Of a stretch of DNA of 8,213 bases, positions 6,518-8,213 are shown piece after piece (position 1 is the first letter of the stretch; every line of letters starts with the position of its first letter). Source of the stretch: JANRKF01 sp964518725 (GTDB lineage: Bacteria > Pseudomonadota > Alphaproteobacteria > Rickettsiales > SXRF01); the NCBI GenBank assembly GCA_964518725.1, contig CAZFKP010000043.1, forward strand, positions 1 to 8,213, written 5' to 3'. The position numbers were made by a program, and so were the translations under genes. The notes under the pieces were generated by a model. The model saw nothing but the letters and a program-made list of their open reading frames with translations. It had not been told where the DNA came from and ran no database searches.

Positions 6518-7527
6518 GTAACGAACTTAAAAAAGACGCGCTGAACGCGGCAGGCAGCGACCATGCACTGCACGGGGCGCTGAAAGGGCAGGTGATCGCG
6601 CTTACTGGCGGCACGGGGTTCCTGGGCACGTGGATCGCCGAGACCATCGCCATGCTCAATGACGAAAAGAAGCTGGGCATCACGCTGCATCTCTATGCGC
6701 GCCATGTGGGCGTGTGGGCGAAACAGCGCCCGCACCTTGGCAGCCGCGCCGATATCGTGCTGCACCAGCAGGATGTGCGCTCGGCCTTCGATTTTCCGGC
6801 AGAGGTAAATTATGTGATCCATGCAGCAGGGGTTCCCGATAACCGCGTGCATGCGTCCGATCCGCTGCGTGTGTTTGAAACCATCGTGTATGGCACGCAC
6901 AACGTGCTGGAAGCATCGACCAAGCTTGCCAACCTCAAACAGTTCATCAATGTCAGCTCCGGGCTGGTGGCGCAGAAGATGGAGGCGGGAAAAGTACATT
7001 GTGTGTATGCCGATGCCAAGTGCGCCGGTGAAAGCCTGGGCGCGATTTATCGCAGCCAGCACCGCCTGCCGGTATCGACGCTGCGGCCGTATACCTTCAT
7101 CGGCCCCTATCAGGAACTTGACCGGCCATGGGCAGTGAATAATTTCATTCGCGATGCGCTGACGGCTGGAGAGATACGCCTGCATGGAGATGGCAATATC
7201 CGCCGCAGCTATCTTTATGGTGCGGATGCGGCGTGGTGGGCGCTTGCCGCGCTTGCGCGCAGTGACAGTGGGAAAATCTATCATCTTGGCAGCATCGAAG
7301 CGGTGAGCCACCAGCAATTGGCTGAATCCATCGCGGCCAGGGTTTCACCAGCGCCGGATATCAAACTTCGTACCATGCCCGCTAGCCAGCAGCAAGGCAA
7401 CGATTTCCTGCCGGATGTATCGCAGAGCATGCAGGAACTTGGCGTAAAACAAACCGTAAAACTCGACGATGCGCTTACGCGGACGATCGGATGGTATCAG
7501 TCGCAGGCACGTTTATTCTACGGCTAG
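6514..7527 (+). CDS. NAD(P)-dependent epimerase/dehydratase (extended SDR)
   Basis: This 337-residue extended SDR has a polar N-terminal extension of about 25 residues, then the nucleotide-binding motif TGGTGFLG (31-38), HAAG (103-106), Ser148/149 in NVSSG, catalytic Tyr165/Lys169 in YADAK, LRPYTFIGP (190-198) and GDGNIRRSYLYGADAA (225-240), which aligns with the sugar-nucleotide enzyme block GDG-x-x-R-x-F-x-YV-x-D. The Asp-Glu pair that drives dehydration in dTDP-glucose 4,6-dehydratases is not seen near the catalytic Ser, so epimerase, reductase or decarboxylase-type chemistry is likelier. AAGGAG (6503-6508) lies five bases before ATG 6514, and the start overlaps the aldolase stop as ATGA. 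As last gene of the operon it probably acts on the product of the TPP and aldolase steps or on the NDP-sugar acceptor. The substrate is not readable. Its 3' end overlaps the convergent membrane-protein gene by 53 bases. Confidence 0.9.
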   Translation: MSNELKKDALNAAGSDHALHGALKGQVIALTGGTGFLGTWIAETIAMLNDEKKLGITLHLYARHVGVWAKQRPHLGSRADIVLHQQDVRSAFDFPAEVNYVIHAAGVPDNRVHASDPLRVFETIVYGTHNVLEASTKLANLKQFINVSSGLVAQKMEAGKVHCVYADAKCAGESLGAIYRSQHRLPVSTLRPYTFIGPYQELDRPWAVNNFIRDALTAGEIRLHGDGNIRRSYLYGADAAWWALAALARSDSGKIYHLGSIEAVSHQQLAESIAARVSPAPDIKLRTMPASQQQGNDFLPDVSQSMQELGVKQTVKLDDALTRTIGWYQSQARLFYG

Positions 7528-7918
7528 CTTTTCTGATAACATATCCGATTGCACCCGCCATCGTTGCTGCCGCTGCGAAGAGGGCAAAGAAAATGCCGGA
7601 AAAGAGCAGCATAGTGGTTTCAAGCATATAAATCGGATAGGCAAAGAGGTGTGGCAGGTTGGAAACAAGAAGGAGTGCAAGTAGCGCACCAACGGAATAA
7701 ACCAGCGCCCCACGCAGCGCATAACCGCTGAGAGCTGTTGCAAAACCAACGACAGCGCCCAATGCCGCGAAGAAAATAGCAGCTTCCTTCTGCCATATGG
7801 GGAGCCTCAGGACATTGTGCTTGAGGCGCTCATAGATCGCTTTTGGTTTATAGGTGGTATAAAGCTCAAAGATTATCCGTGGATGTTCGCGTGCGAAATG
7901 ACGGAATGCCTTGGCCAT
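7475..7918 (-). CDS. C-terminal part of a multi-pass membrane protein, function unknown
   Basis: From the only available ATG (7918) the frame gives 147 residues: a basic, soluble stretch (1-44) and then hydrophobic segments at about 45-62, 70-87 and 102-127, ending in a basic tail that suits a cytoplasmic C-terminus. I do not recognise the family. The frame remains convincingly protein-like for 83 codons upstream of the ATG, with no start codon of the usual kinds, so 7918 is probably an internal methionine rather than the true start. The gene most likely enters from the right edge of the window (see the entry at 7919-8213). It converges on the plus-strand operon and its last 53 bases overlap the epimerase gene tail-to-tail. 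In this neighbourhood an inner-membrane protein could serve glycan transfer or export, but that is inference from location only. Confidence 0.6.
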   Translation of the reverse strand: MAKAFRHFAREHPRIIFELYTTYKPKAIYERLKHNVLRLPIWQKEAAIFFAALGAVVGFATALSGYALRGALVYSVGALLALLLVSNLPHLFAYPIYMLETTMLLFSGIFFALFAAAATMAGAIGYVIRKASRRINVPATDTIRSSA

Positions 7919-8213
7919 CAGTTTATCATCGACGCCAAAGCGGTAATATTGGGGGAAGAACGGGCAGACATAGGACTGTTGATGGGTACGGTTCCAGTAA
8001 TATTGCGCTACGTTCCAGCCCGACGTGTCGCTGCCGTTGGTGATGCCGCCGGTTGCTATCGGTGCATAGTCCGGCCACTCGGGGTGGAGGCTGAGTGCGC
8101 CATAAGCTGAGTGCCAGCGCAGATGGTAGGGTTGTGAGCAATCGCTGAAATAAATATCGGGGCTGTCCTAGATAACGCAGATATGTGTTATAAAGGATTG
8201 CATGAGAAAGAGC
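7919..8213 (-). pseudogene. Upstream part of the same membrane-protein gene, frameshifted (partial)
   Basis: In the frame of ATG 7918, the 83 codons back to a TAG at 8168-8170 read like real protein, for example FSDCSQPYHLRWHSAYG, SDTSGWNVAQYYWNRTH and CPFFPQYYRFGVDDKL, but contain no ATG, GTG or TTG start. A different minus-strand frame is open from the window edge and reads ALSHAILYNTYLRYLGQP up to the run of four C's (8162-8159 on this strand). Dropping one C joins the two frames without a stop: YLRYLGQP continues into DIYFSDCSQP. The simplest reading is one gene that extends beyond the window and carries a one-base insertion at this run, either a real inactivating frameshift or a sequencing error. 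An amber mutation in a frame starting at ATG 8203 is the less attractive alternative. Confidence 0.55.

Noticed and set aside
5971..7317. Long minus-strand open frame of 448 codons.
   Set aside because: It lies antisense to two well-supported genes, has no recognisable motif, and its composition is that of a shadow of GC-rich coding sequence.
7528..7600. A rho-independent terminator after the five-gene operon.
   Set aside because: The short palindrome GCTAGC has no extended stem and no following T-run of the expected form; the stretch is also coding on the other strand.
8168..8170. The TAG as a recoded (read-through) amber codon.
   Set aside because: A one-base frameshift at the neighbouring G run joins two open frames cleanly, and no other gene in the window shows in-frame TAG codons.
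1..8213. tRNA/rRNA genes, CRISPR arrays, transposases or integrases.
   Set aside because: Nothing on either strand showed spaced direct repeats, tRNA-like cloverleaf signatures or recombinase motifs; nearly all bases are in the assigned genes.

Overview
The window reads as part of an accessory locus for surface glycan or unusual-sugar biosynthesis in a Gram-negative bacterium. GC is in the mid-50s percent by eye in the genes and about 40% in the outermost 70-80 bases at each end. A proteobacterium, possibly an alphaproteobacterium, is my guess from codon use and protein style; no marker gene confirms it.

Layout: (1) positions 1-36, plus strand: the last 11 codons and stop of a gene entering from the left. 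(2) 83-988 and 985-1926, minus strand: a two-gene operon in which a membrane-anchored family 2 glycosyltransferase (GtrB/ArnC/DPM1-like) is followed, with a 4-base ATGA overlap, by an NAD(P)-binding sugar epimerase/dehydratase. (3) 1927-2063: a divergent control region with a good sigma70-type promoter (TTGACA, 17 bases, CACAAT) for the plus-strand operon and an overlapping dyad. (4) 2064-7527, plus strand: five tightly coupled genes, every junction overlapping by 4 or 8 bases: HpcH/HpaI-family aldolase, acetolactate-synthase-like TPP enzyme, acylating aldehyde dehydrogenase (DmpF/MhpF-like), 4-hydroxy-2-oxovalerate aldolase-like enzyme (DmpG/MhpE-like), and a second NAD(P)-dependent epimerase/dehydratase. 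(5) 7475-8213, minus strand: the C-terminal part of a multi-pass membrane protein that runs off the right edge and appears frameshifted at a run of four G's (8159-8162).

The notable point is the five-gene operon. It combines two unrelated pyruvate-type aldolases, a TPP carboligase/decarboxylase and a CoA-acylating aldehyde dehydrogenase with two sugar-nucleotide SDR enzymes and a lipid-linked glycosyltransferase. The ring-cleavage enzymes that normally accompany DmpF/DmpG (dioxygenase, hydrolase, hydratase) are absent. By eye alignment to remembered family sequences, all three central enzymes keep core catalytic residues but differ at positions tied to substrate choice or catalysis. My inference is that the operon builds, from pyruvate and an acyl-CoA or aldehyde, a carbon unit that is attached to or converted into an unusual (branched or higher-carbon) sugar, which the SDR enzymes tailor and the glycosyltransferase moves to a lipid carrier. 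YerE, the acetolactate-synthase-like enzyme of yersiniose biosynthesis, is a precedent for a TPP enzyme adding a branch to a nucleotide sugar. The chemistry here is not proven by sequence.
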